Source of the DNA: Nematostella vectensis
Lineage: Eukaryota; Cnidaria; Anthozoa; Actiniaria; Edwardsiidae
NCBI RefSeq assembly: GCF_932526225.1
Contig: NC_064046.1
Location: forward strand, 15,079,408-15,143,407
DNA: 64,000 bases
Direction of reading: 5' to 3'
In this document: piece by piece, positions 1-8,009 of the stretch
Layout: every line of letters begins with the position of its first letter
Numbering within the stretch: the first letter of the stretch is position 1
Notes under the pieces: model-generated
What the model saw: the letters and a program-made list of their open reading frames with translations, nothing else
The model's database searches: none
What the model was told of the DNA's origin: nothing
Translations under genes and position numbers: made by a program

Positions 1-84
1 ATAAGTTTGTAAGATATATTTGTTTATTAAGCAAGGTCTATTTCTGAGACAAGCAAACTCAAGTAAGAGCTGTTGAAATAACAG

Positions 85-90
85 GTAAGT
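85..90 (+). other. Strong 5' splice-donor match in unit head
   Basis: CAG|GTAAGT in this unit, and CAG|GTGAGT in almost all others, is a near-ideal U2-type donor about 85 bases into each unit. Acceptor-like T-runs ending in TTTAG lie about 440-450 bases upstream, in the previous unit's core (for example 5,641-5,652). Whether it is used is unknown. AT-rich DNA also yields such matches by chance. Confidence 0.3.
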
Positions 91-292
91 GTTAAAAAAA
101 ACAATTATCTGATTAGAAAACTAATGTAGATTCCTTTGCACCAAATAAGAACAAACTTCATTTTGTTTGTTATTTATGAGGAACGAGATGAGCTCTACAA
201 TGCCAAGAAAAAATATGTATTGCTCATCTAAATTATACAAGTAAATAATAATATTAAAAAAGAACTACTGTAAGTAATTAGAGTGTTTTTCA

Positions 293-409
293 TTAACCCG
301 TGAAACAAAGTGTGATAGTTAAACGGTAATAGTTAGAAAAACACAAAAAAGTACAATAGAATCAGATCACCACAAAGTGTAATACGCTAAAGCGTAGTTC
401 ACGGGTTAA
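293..409. mobile_element. 109-bp piggyBac-like MITE with TTAA target duplications
   Basis: A perfect 16-bp inverted repeat, TTCATTAACCCGTGAA and its complement, brackets 109 bp (297-405) that start with CCC, end with GGG and are flanked by TTAA on both sides. TTAA duplications and CCC termini are hallmarks of piggyBac-superfamily elements. There is no coding capacity, so it would be a non-autonomous relic. Inside are the direct repeats ACAAAGTGTGATA and ACAAAGTGTAATA. It sits about 296 bases into every complete unit, so it inserted before amplification. Some units carry damaged ends (2, 8, 10, 14, 21, 24, 25, 28-30, 32). Confidence 0.72.
383..396. other. Small hairpin next to the MITE right end
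   Basis: TACGCT and AGCGTA form a perfect 6-bp stem around AA, immediately inside the right terminal repeat. A G-for-C change (TAAGCT) breaks it in units 9, 12 and 26. It contains two of the few CpGs outside the core. Confidence 0.6.
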
Positions 410-595
410 TGAAGGTTTTGACATTTCAACCTTACATCCACATGAAAGTAATGCCTAATATCGAGTGCCCTACAGTAAGTGTTTTGCAGTCAAGTTGTTT
501 TCTGTTAGTAGGTAAAAAATTATTCTAAATAATAGTAATCATAGCTATGGTCACCACTTACACATATAGCACTTGTAATGAAAAGAAAGAAAAAA

Positions 596-604
596 TATAT
601 ATAT
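596..604. repeat. TA microsatellite (short allele)
   Basis: The TA tract follows GAAAGAAAAA in every unit and is the most length-variable site of the array, from about 8 bp here to 71 bp in unit 9. Confidence 0.9.
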
Positions 605-741
605 GCAGTCAAACAACAGAATTGCATGATAACCTTGAATATATTGAATAAAGGACTGCAAAAAAAACATCTTTTGTACTAGTTGCTTGAATTGACACTT
701 GGCTATTTTTAGCTGAATTCCCCTCCCCCTCTAAAAAAGAA

Positions 742-755
742 AATAATAATAATAA
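742..755. repeat. AAT trinucleotide tract
   Basis: An AAT run follows TCTAAAAAAGA in every unit, usually with four or five repeats and up to eight in unit 29. Confidence 0.85.
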
Positions 756-827
756 TAGAACAAAACTAAAAAGAAAACAAACACAGCAGAGACCCCCACC
801 AACAATTTTGACTTTTTTTACTTTCCT

Positions 828-1121
828 TTAAAGGGGGAGTGTCATGTTTAAGAGATTTGCAATAGCTCTAGAGCCCTGACACAATGAACTTCAGTGAAAT
901 TCTAATACTGACTTATGAGCTTTTGGTACATGTGGGAGACTTTAAACAAAACAAAAAAAATGACCACAAACTGTCCATTAACATAGTTTTCAATATAATA
1001 TTGCATATTATTTAATAAGGTATTCACAGCTTTTAAAAAGTTCAACTGTTTGTTGACACCTAAAAGCCTACAATAATCACTGACTCCAGACATGCGCAGT
1101 ACTATGTTGCTGCCCCTTTAA
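828..1121. mobile_element. Candidate T2-like MITE with TTAA ends
   Basis: The left end reads TTAAAGGGGGAG and the right end CTGCCCCTTTAA (GCTGCCCC in full), giving a perfect 11-bp inverted repeat CTTTAAAGGGG. The enclosed 286 bp start AGGGG and end CCCCT, flanked by TTAA. Xenopus T2 MITEs are known for TTAAAGGRR-type termini and TTAA duplications, and this fits that pattern. Homology beyond the first dozen bases is weak, so the termini may instead be chance palindromes around TTTAAA. The interior has no reading frame of note. Confidence 0.45.
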
Positions 1122-1141
1122 AGTAAAATACAGTTTTACTT
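1121..1141. other. AAGTAAA/TTTACTT inverted repeat
   Basis: A 7-bp perfect stem with a 7-base loop directly abuts the right end of the candidate T2-like element. It is present in nearly all units. Confidence 0.5.
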
Positions 1142-1169
1142 AGTCAGCGTAGACAAAATTGCGGATTTT

Positions 1170-1202
1170 GTCAATATTCTAATATGAAGATGTCAATATT
1201 CT
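1170..1202 (+). repeat. Two direct repeats of GTCAATATTCT, 22 bp apart
   Basis: The 11-bp word occurs twice, one start 22 bp after the other, so both copies lie on the same face of the helix. The bases between them define the alpha/beta flank alleles. The words themselves are kept in almost all units. Their place just upstream of the CRE-like and TATA-like motifs would suit a protein-binding element. Confidence 0.55.
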
Positions 1203-1280
1203 CCCCCTTTACGTCTTTATTTCTAATTATTTTATGATTTTCACATGATACCAAAACGGCGTCTTTTTTCTTCGCTAATT

Positions 1281-1303
1281 TGATGTCATGTACACAATAA
1301 AAG
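1281..1303 (+). promoter_or_regulatory. CRE-like site followed by TATA-like motif
   Basis: TGATGTCA, one base from the CREB/ATF palindrome, is followed eight bases later by AATAAAAG and then by the CpG-rich core. This could be a small core promoter reading into the core. Evidence is motif-level only. In units 2, 3, 5-7, 9, 20 and 25 the intervening bases read TACATA instead of TACACA. Confidence 0.25.
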
Positions 1304-1443
1304 AGATTCGCCCGTGCCCATGGCGAGTCCCCAAGGGACCCAAGACGCCCAAATAGACCTCTATTTTTTGTCATCCACAATCTCGGCGAGCTGTGCATGG
1401 CGTAACCGTATTACAGGCCTGGGATTCTGGTTATTGTCCTCCC

Positions 1444-1501
1444 CATTAATGCGCGGGTTGGGATAACCTTGCAAGAGTGTTGTACAGCATATTCGCTCGG
1501 A
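1444..1501. other. Segment absent from delta-58 units (approximate extent)
   Basis: Nine units (14-18, 27-29, 31) run directly from TTAATGCGC into TTGGGGCC, omitting this 58-bp stretch. A GC microhomology at the junction makes the exact edges ambiguous by a couple of bases. Identical breakpoints in all nine argue for one event spread by amplification and conversion. Confidence 0.8.
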
Positions 1502-1560
1502 AATATCGGTGCTTGGGGCCTTCGGGTTCTTTACAGCCTTCCGTAAAAGCCTTGTGCTGC

Positions 1561-1584
1561 CATACCGATTGGGTAATCCGTATG
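1561..1584. other. 24-nt near-perfect hairpin in the core
   Basis: Arms CATACCGATT and AATCCGTATG pair over 10 bp with a single C-C mismatch around a GGGT loop. Most units keep it exactly. Units 8, 11, 22 and 25 have T at the mismatched base, units 26 and 31 change the loop to GAGT, and unit 20 disrupts the second arm. Confidence 0.65.
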
Positions 1585-1646
1585 TATGGTTTCCGTTTTG
1601 TTCTTCAGACCGGGTTCGATCCCAGGCCAATGGGCTTTTTTTTTTT
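1570..1646 (+). ncRNA. tRNA-like pol III module: A-box-like, B-box, T-run
   Basis: GGTTCGATCCC (1613-1623) is an exact pol III B-box/T-loop sequence and lies in a T-arm-like stem, CCGGG against CCAGG with one mismatch. TGGGTAATCCG (1570-1580) fits the A-box except for one position, and the two are 43 bases apart start to start, as in a tRNA. Eleven Ts follow (1636-1646), a strong pol III terminator. No full cloverleaf folds: the acceptor stem is poor and no anticodon arm is convincing. It is therefore a tRNA-derived relic (SINE head or pseudogene) rather than a working tRNA. It is present in every unit, with the B-box changed in unit 21. Confidence 0.45.
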
Positions 1647-1692
1647 AATTCGTTTTTGTTTCTTTGTGCTGGACCCCCTTAATCCTGATAGG

Positions 1693-1704
1693 TTTTGCGC
1701 AAAA
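1693..1704. promoter_or_regulatory. TTTTGCGCAAAA palindrome (C/EBP-like)
   Basis: A perfect 12-bp palindrome containing TTGCGCAA, the ideal C/EBP dimer site. It is preserved in essentially every unit except 22. Confidence 0.45.
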
Positions 1705-1770
1705 ATAATAAAAAAAAGTGAGTTTGCAAAATAAGCTTGCTAAATTTATTGATTATTTGTATTCAATTAG

Positions 1771-1780
1771 TTCCTAGGAA
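1771..1780. promoter_or_regulatory. TTCCTAGGAA palindrome
   Basis: A perfect 10-bp palindrome, a STAT-like spacing of TTC and GAA, directly followed by GTTAAC. Units 8, 11, 22 and 25 carry the same 1-2 base loss here (TTCCTAGAAG), a useful haplotype marker. Confidence 0.4.
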
Positions 1781-1892
1781 GTTAACAAAAAACACAAAGC
1801 AAAGAGTTTGAGGAAGTAAACAAGTCTGTGAACTTTAATGTTCTACTTGAAGGGGCGCATTTTGTACAGGGAAGCATACATAGAATGCTTAA

Positions 1893-1964
1893 CTGGTGGA
1901 GAGGGGAGAGGTAACAGTTTATTGAGCATAATGTCAACAATAGCAGGGGGAAGGGAGGGGCACT
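1893..1964 (+). other. G-rich purine stretches near the unit end
   Basis: GGTGGAGAGGGGAGAGG and GCAGGGGGAAGGGAGGGG lie about 50 bases apart. Together they could supply four G-runs for a quadruplex. The second also resembles part of a CTCF core (AGCAGGGGG). Many units lose one or more Gs from each run. Confidence 0.3.
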
Positions 1965-2001
1965 CTCTTCATAAAATATTGCAGTTGTTACCTATTATTA
2001 A

Positions 2002-4006
2002 AAAAGCTTGTAAGATATATTTGTTTATTAAGCAAGGTCTATTTCTGAGACAAGCAAACTCAAGTAAGAGCTGTTGAAATAACAGGTGAGTGTTAAAAAA
2101 ACAATTATCTGATTAGGAAACTAATGTAGATTCCTTTGCACCAAATAAGAACAAACTTCATTTTGTTTGTTATTTGTGAGGAACGAGATGAGCTCTACAA
2201 GGCCAAGAAGAAATATGTATTGCTCATTTAAATTATACAAGTAAATAATAATAATATTAAAAAAGAATTACTGTAAGTAATTAGAGTGGTTTTTATTAAC
2301 CCATGAAACAAAGTGTGATAGTTAAACGGTAATAGTTAGTAAAACACAAAAAAGAACAATAGAATCAGATCACCACAAAGTGTAATACGCTAAAGCGTAG
2401 TTCACGGGTTAATGAAGGTTTTGACATTTCAACCTTACATCCACATGAAAGTAATGCCTAATATCGAGTGCCCTACAGTAAGTGTTTTGCAGTCAAGTTG
2501 TTTTCTGTTAGTAGGTAAAAAAATATTCTAAATAATAGTAATCATAGCTATGGTCACCACTTACACATATAGAACTTGTAATGAAAAGAAAGAAAAAGTA
2601 TATATATTCAGTTAAACAACAGAATTGCATGATAACCTTGAATATATTGAATAAAGGACTGCAAAAAAAACATCTTTTGTACTAGTTGCTTGAACTGACC
2701 CTTGGCTATTTTTAGCTGAATTCCCCTCCCCCTCTAAAAAAGAAAATAATATTAATAATAGAACAAAACTAAAAAGAAAACAAACACAGCAGAGACCCCC
2801 ACCAACAATTTTGATTTTTTTTACTTTCCTTTAAAGGGGGAGTGTCATGTTGAAGAGATTTGCAATAGCGCTAGAGCCCTGACACAATGAACTTCAGTTA
2901 AATTCTAATACTGACTTATGAGCTTTTGGTACATGTGGGAGACTTTAAACAAAACAAAAAAAATATGACCACAAACTGTCCATTAACATAGTTTTCAATA
3001 TAATATTGTATATTATTTAATAAGGTATTGACAGCTTTTAAAAAGTTCAACTGTTTGTAGACACTTAAAAGCCTACAATAATCACTGACTCCAGACATGC
3101 GCAGTACTATGTTGCTGCCCCTTTAAAGTAAAATACAGCTTTACTTAGTCAGCGTAGACAATATTGCGGATTTTGTCAATATTCTAATATAAATATGTCA
3201 ATATTCTCCCACATTACGTCTTTATTTCTATTTATTTTATGTTTTTCACATGATACCAAAACAGCGTCTTTTTTCTTCGCTAATTTGATGTCATGTACAT
3301 AATAAAAGAGATGCGCCCGTGCGCATGACGAGTCCCCAAGGGACCCAAGACGCCCAAATAGACCTCTATTTTTTGTCATCCACAATCTCGGCGAGCTGTG
3401 CGTGGAGTAACCGTATTACAGGCCTGGGATCCTGGTTATTGTCCTCCCCATTAATGCGCGGGTTGGGATAACCTTGCAAGAGTGTTGTACAGCATATTCG
3501 CTCGGAAATATCGGTGCTTGGGGCCTTCGGGTTCTTTACAGCCTTCCGTAAAAGCCTTGTGCTGCCATACCGATTGGGTAATCCGTATGTATGGTTTCCG
3601 TTTTGTTCTTCAGACCGGGTTCGATCCCAGGCCAATGGGCTTTTTTTTTAGTTCGTTTTTTTTTTCTTTGTGCTGGACCCCCTTAATCCTGATAGGTTTT
3701 GCGCAAAAATAATAAAAAAAAAGAGAGTTTGCAAAATAAGCTTGCTAGATTTATTGATTATATGTATTTAATTTGTTCCTAGGAAGTTAACAAAAAACAC
3801 AAAGCAAAGAGTTTGAGGAAGTAAACAAGTATGTGAACTTTAATGTTCTATTTGAAGGGGTGCATTTTGTACAGGGAAGCATACATAGAATGCTTAACTG
3901 GTGGAGAAGGAAGTGGTAAAAGTTTATTGAGCATAATTTCAACAATAGCAGGGGAAAGAGAGGGGCACTCTCTTCATACAATATTGCAGTTGTTACCTAT
4001 TATTAA
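2002..4006 (+). repeat. Array unit 2
   Basis: Head type a, flank alpha with the variant CTCCCACATTACG, full core. The first 1.4 kb is nearly identical to unit 5. The last third (GAGAAGGAAGTGG) matches unit 7 instead. The left arm of the piggyBac-like element is mutated to CCCATGAA. Confidence 0.95.
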
Positions 4007-5310
4007 ATAAGTTTGTAAGATATATTTGTTTATTAAGCAAGGTCTATTTCTGAGACAAGCAAACTCAAGTAAGAGCTGTTGAAATAACAGGTGAGTGTTA
4101 AAAAAAACAATTATCTGATTAGAAAACTAATGTAGATTCCTTTGCACCAAATTAAGAACAAACTTCATTTTGTTTGTTATTTATGAGGAACGAGATGAGC
4201 TCTACAAGGCCAAGAAGAAATACGTATTGCTCATCTAAATTATACAAGTAAATAATAATATTAAAAAAGAATTACTGTAAGTAATTAGAGTGGTTTTCAT
4301 TAACCCGTGAAACAAAGTGTGATAGTTAAACGGTAATAGTTAGTAAAACACAAAAAAGAACAATAGAATCAGATCACAACAAAGTGTAATACGCTAAAGC
4401 GTAGTTCACGGGTTAATGAAGGTTTTGACATTTCAACCTTACATCCACATGAAAGTAATTTCTAATATCGAGTGCCCTACAGTAAGTGTTTTGCAGTCAA
4501 GTTGTTTTCTGTTAGTAGGTAAAAAATTATTCTAAATAATAGTAATCATAGCTATGGTCACCACTTACACATATAGCACTTGTAATGAAAAGAAAGAAAA
4601 AATATATAAATGCAGTCAAACAACAGAATTGCATGATAACCTTGAATATATTGAATAAAAGACTGCAAAAAAACATCTTTTGTACTAGTTGCTTGAATTG
4701 ACCCTTGGCTATTTTTAGCTGACTTCCCCTCCCCCTCTAAAAAAGAAAATAATAATAATAATAGAACAAAACTAAAAAGAAAACAAACACAACAGAGACC
4801 CCCACCAACAATTTTGATTTTTTTTACTTTCCTTTAAAAGGGGAGTGTCATGGTTAAGAGATTTGCAATAGCTCTAGAGCCCTGACACAATAAACTTCAG
4901 TGAAATTCTAATACTGACTTATGAGCTTTTGGTATATGTGGGAGACTTTAAACAAAACAAAAAAATGACCACAAACTGTCCATTAACATAGTTTTCAATA
5001 TAATATTGTATATTATTTAATAAGGTATTGACAGCTTTTAAAAAGTTCAACTGTTTGTAGACACTTAAAAGCCTACAATAAACACTGACTCCAGACATGC
5101 GCAGTACTATGCTGCTGCCCCTTTAAAGTAAAATACAGCTTTACTTAGTCAGCGTAGACAATATTGCGGATTTTGTCAATATTCTAATATAAATATGTCA
5201 ATATTCTCCCCCCTTACGTCTTTATTTCTATTTATTTTATGCTTTTCACATGATACCAAAACAGCGTCTTTTTTCTTCGCTAATTTGATGTCATGTACAT
5301 AATAAAAGAG

Positions 5311-5326
5311 ATGCGCCCGTGCGCAT
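5311..5326. promoter_or_regulatory. ATGCGC...GCGCAT inverted repeat, NRF1-like
   Basis: The 6-bp arms around CCGT, shown here in unit 3, resemble paired halves of the NRF1 palindrome (GCGCATGCGC). They lie about 10-25 bases after the TATA-like motif. Units 1 and 4 have lost the arms. Confidence 0.3.
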
Positions 5327-5331
5327 GGCGA

Positions 5332-5344
5332 GTCCCCAAGGGAC
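5332..5344. other. GTCCC/GGGAC mini-hairpin in the core
   Basis: A 5-bp perfect stem with loop CAA directly follows the NRF1-like repeat. It is kept in most units. Units 8, 11 and 24 change GGGAC to GCAAC, which destroys it. Confidence 0.5.
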
Positions 5345-6004
5345 CCAAGACGCCCAAATAGACCTCTATTTTTTGTCATCCACAATCTCGGCGAGCTGTG
5401 CGTGGCGTAACCGTATTACAGGCCTGGGATCCTGGTTATTGTCCTCCCCATTAATGCGCGGGTTGGGATAACCTTGCAAGAGTGTTGTACAGCATATTCG
5501 CTCGGAAATATCGGTGCTTGGGGCCTTCGGGTTCTTTACAGCCTTCCGTAAAAGCCTTGTGCTGCCATACCGATTGGGTAATCCGTATGTATGGTTTCCG
5601 TTTTGTTCTTCAGACCGGGTTCGATCCCAGGCCAATGGGCTTTTTTTTTTAGTTCGTTTTTTTTTCTTTGTGCTGGACCCCCTCAATCCTGATAGGTTTT
5701 GCGCAAAAATAATAAAAAAAGTGAGTTTGCAAAATAAGCTTGCTAGATTTATTGATTATATGTATTCAATTTGTTCCTAGGAAGTTAACAAAAAACACAA
5801 AGCAAAGAGTTTGAGGAAGTAAACAAGTATGTAAACTTTAATGTTCTATTTGAAGGGGTGCATTTTGTACAGGGAAGCATACATAGAATGCTTAACTGGT
5901 GGAGAGGGAAGAGGTAAAATTTTATTGAGGATAATTTCAACAATAGCAGGGGGAAGAGAGGGGCACTCTCTTCATACAATATTGCAGTTGTTACCTATTA
6001 TTAA

Positions 6005-8009
6005 ATAAGTTTGTAAGATATATTTGTTTATTAAGCAAGGTCTATTTCTGAGACAAGCAAACTCAAGTAAGAGCTGTTGAAATAACAGGTGAGTGTTAAA
6101 AAAAAAAACAATTATCTGATTAGAAAACTAATGTAGATTCCTTTGCACCAAATTAAGAACAAACTTCATTTTGTTTGTTATTTATGAGGAACGAGATGAG
6201 CTCTACAATGCCAAGAAAAAATATGTATTGCTCATCTAAATTATACAAGTAAATAATAATATTAAAAAAGAACTACTGTAAGTAATTAGAGTGTTTTTCA
6301 TTAACCCGTGAAACAAAGTGTGATAGTTAAACGGTAATAGTTAGAAAAACACAAAAAAGTACAATAGAATCAGATCACCACAAAGTGTAATACGCTAAAG
6401 CGTAGTTCACGGGTTAATGAAGGTTTTGACATTTCAACCTTACATCCACATGAAAGTAATGCCTAATATCGAGTGCCCTACAGTAAGTGTTTTGCAGTCA
6501 AGTTGTTTTCTGTTAGTAGGTAAAAAATTATTCTAAATAATAGTAATCATAGCTATGGTCACCACTTACACATATAGCACTTGTAATGAAAAGAAAGAAA
6601 AAATATATATATGCAGTCAAACAACAGAATTGCATGATAACCTTGAATATATTGAATAAAGGACTGCAAAAAAAACATCTTTTGTACTAGTTGCTTGAAT
6701 TGACACTTGGCTATTTTTAGCTGAATTCCCCTCCCCCTCTAAAAAAGAAAATAATAATAATAATAGAACAAAACTAAAAAGAAAACAAACACAGCAGAGA
6801 CCCCCACCAACAATTTTGACTTTTTTTACTTTCCTTTAAAGGGGGAGTGTCATGTTTAAGAGATTTGCAATAGCTCTAGAGCCCTGACACAATGAACTTC
6901 AGTGAAATTCTAATACTGACTTATGAGCTTTTGGTACATGTGGGAGACTTTAAACAAAACAAAAAAAATGACCACAAACTGTCCATTAACATAGTTTTCA
7001 ATATAATATTGCATATTATTTAATAAGGTATTCACAGCTTTTAAAAAGTTCAACTGTTTGTTGACACCTAAAAGCCTACAATAATCACTGACTCCAGACA
7101 TGCGCAGTACTATGTTGCTGCCCCTTTAAAGTAAAATACAGTTTTACTTAGTCAGCGTAGACAAAATTGCGGATTTTGTCAATATTCTAATATGAAGATG
7201 TCAATATTCTCCCCCTTTACGTCTTTATTTCTAATTATTTTATGATTTTCACATGATACCAAAACGGCGTCTTTTTTCTTCGCTAATTTGATGTCATGTA
7301 CACAATAAAAGAGATTCGCCCGTGCCCATGGCGAGTCCCCAAGGGACCCAAGACGCCCAAATAGACCTCTATTTTTTGTCATCCACAATCTCGGCGAGCT
7401 GTGCATGGCGTAACCGTATTACAGGCCTGGGATTCTGGTTATTGTCCTCCCCATTAATGCGCGGGTTGGGATAACCTTGCAAGAGTGTTGTACAGCATAT
7501 TCGCTCGGAAATATCGGTGCTTGGGGCCTTCGGGTTCTTTACAGCCTTCCGTAAAAGCCTTGTGCTGCCATACCGATTGGGTAATCCGTATGTATGGTTT
7601 CCGTTTTGTTCTTCAGACCGGGTTCGATCCCAGGCCAATGGGCTTTTTTTTTTTAATTCGTTTTTGTTTCTTTGTGCTGGACCCCCTTAATCCTGATAGG
7701 TTTTGCGCAAAAATAATAAAAAAAAGTGAGTTTGCAAAATAAGCTTGCTAAATTTATTGATTATTTGTATTCAATTAGTTCCTAGGAAGTTAACAAAAAA
7801 CACAAAGCAAAGAGTTTGAGGAAGTAAACAAGTCTGTGAACTTTAATGTTCTACTTGAAGGGGCGCATTTTGTACAGGGAAGCATACATAGAATGCTTAA
7901 CTGGTGGAGAGGGGAGAGGTAACAGTTTATTGAGCATAATGTCAACAATAGCAGGGGGAAGGGAGGGGCACTCTCTTCATAAAATATTGCAGTTGTTACC
8001 TATTATTAA
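6005..8009 (+). repeat. Array unit 4
   Basis: Head type a, flank beta, full core. From about 180 bases into the unit it is nearly identical to unit 1, at a 6,008-bp offset. Its first 160 bases differ (CAGGTGAGT, longer A-run), which marks a recombination boundary. Confidence 0.95.

Larger units (their letters stand above)
1300..1650 (+). other. Conserved CpG-containing core of the unit
   Basis: This is the only part of the unit with near-balanced base composition and frequent CpG. Copies agree closely here apart from the delta-58 deletion. It holds small hairpins and the tRNA-like motif, and it ends in a T-run. No open frame across it is preserved in all copies. It may be an old retroposon or the active part of a non-coding gene, but I do not recognise the family. 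Confidence 0.6.
1..2001 (+). repeat. Array unit 1
   Basis: Head type a, core flank beta, full core. It carries private variants shared only with unit 4, such as GATTCGCCCGTGCCCAT in place of the usual ATGCGC...GCGCAT hairpin. It is the only unit reading CAG|GTAAGT rather than CAG|GTGAGT at the donor-like site. It serves as the coordinate reference for sub-features. Confidence 0.95.
4007..6004 (+). repeat. Array unit 3
   Basis: Head type a, flank alpha, full core. The head variants GAAATACGTATT and AATTTCTAATATCG recur only in unit 8. The tail variants CTCAATCC and GAGGATAATTTC recur in unit 5. Its core hairpins are intact, so it is used below as the reference for the core. Confidence 0.95.

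Noticed and set aside
646-651. AATAAA as a polyadenylation signal
   Set aside because: The hexamer occurs several times per unit in AT-rich DNA, with no gene upstream to give it meaning.
827-832. TTTAAA palindrome as a TATA-like promoter
   Set aside because: It is better explained as the TTAA end of the candidate inverted-repeat element, and the same word occurs at the other end.
1396-1623. TGGCGTAACCG-type word (about 1,398-1,408) as the A-box partner of the B-box
   Set aside because: It matches the A-box consensus well but lies over 200 bp from the B-box, too far for a type 2 promoter. The closer TGGGTAATCCG at 43 bp fits better.
1361-1630. Minus-strand 89-codon frame with the GIEPG/AWDRTR-type reading, recurring in many units
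   Set aside because: It reads through the complement of the tRNA-like B-box, which produces such peptides wherever a tRNA-derived sequence is translated. Copies differ by amino-acid changes (Q-D/Q-N, R/L, P/T), and the 58-bp deletion breaks the frame in nine units.
1838-2077. Plus-strand 79-codon frame across the unit boundary
   Set aside because: It is frameshifted or stopped in most other units and has no family resemblance.
5176-5385. Minus-strand 69-codon frame (starts MWMTKN) seen in most units
   Set aside because: It recurs only because the unit recurs. It lies across the direct repeats and the regulatory-looking motifs, has no recognisable domain, and its substitutions are mostly amino-acid changing.
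5785-5979. Minus-strand 64-codon leucine-rich frame near the unit end
   Set aside because: The hydrophobic look comes from translating the complement of G- and A-rich purine tracts. Single-base changes in G-run length frameshift it in several units.
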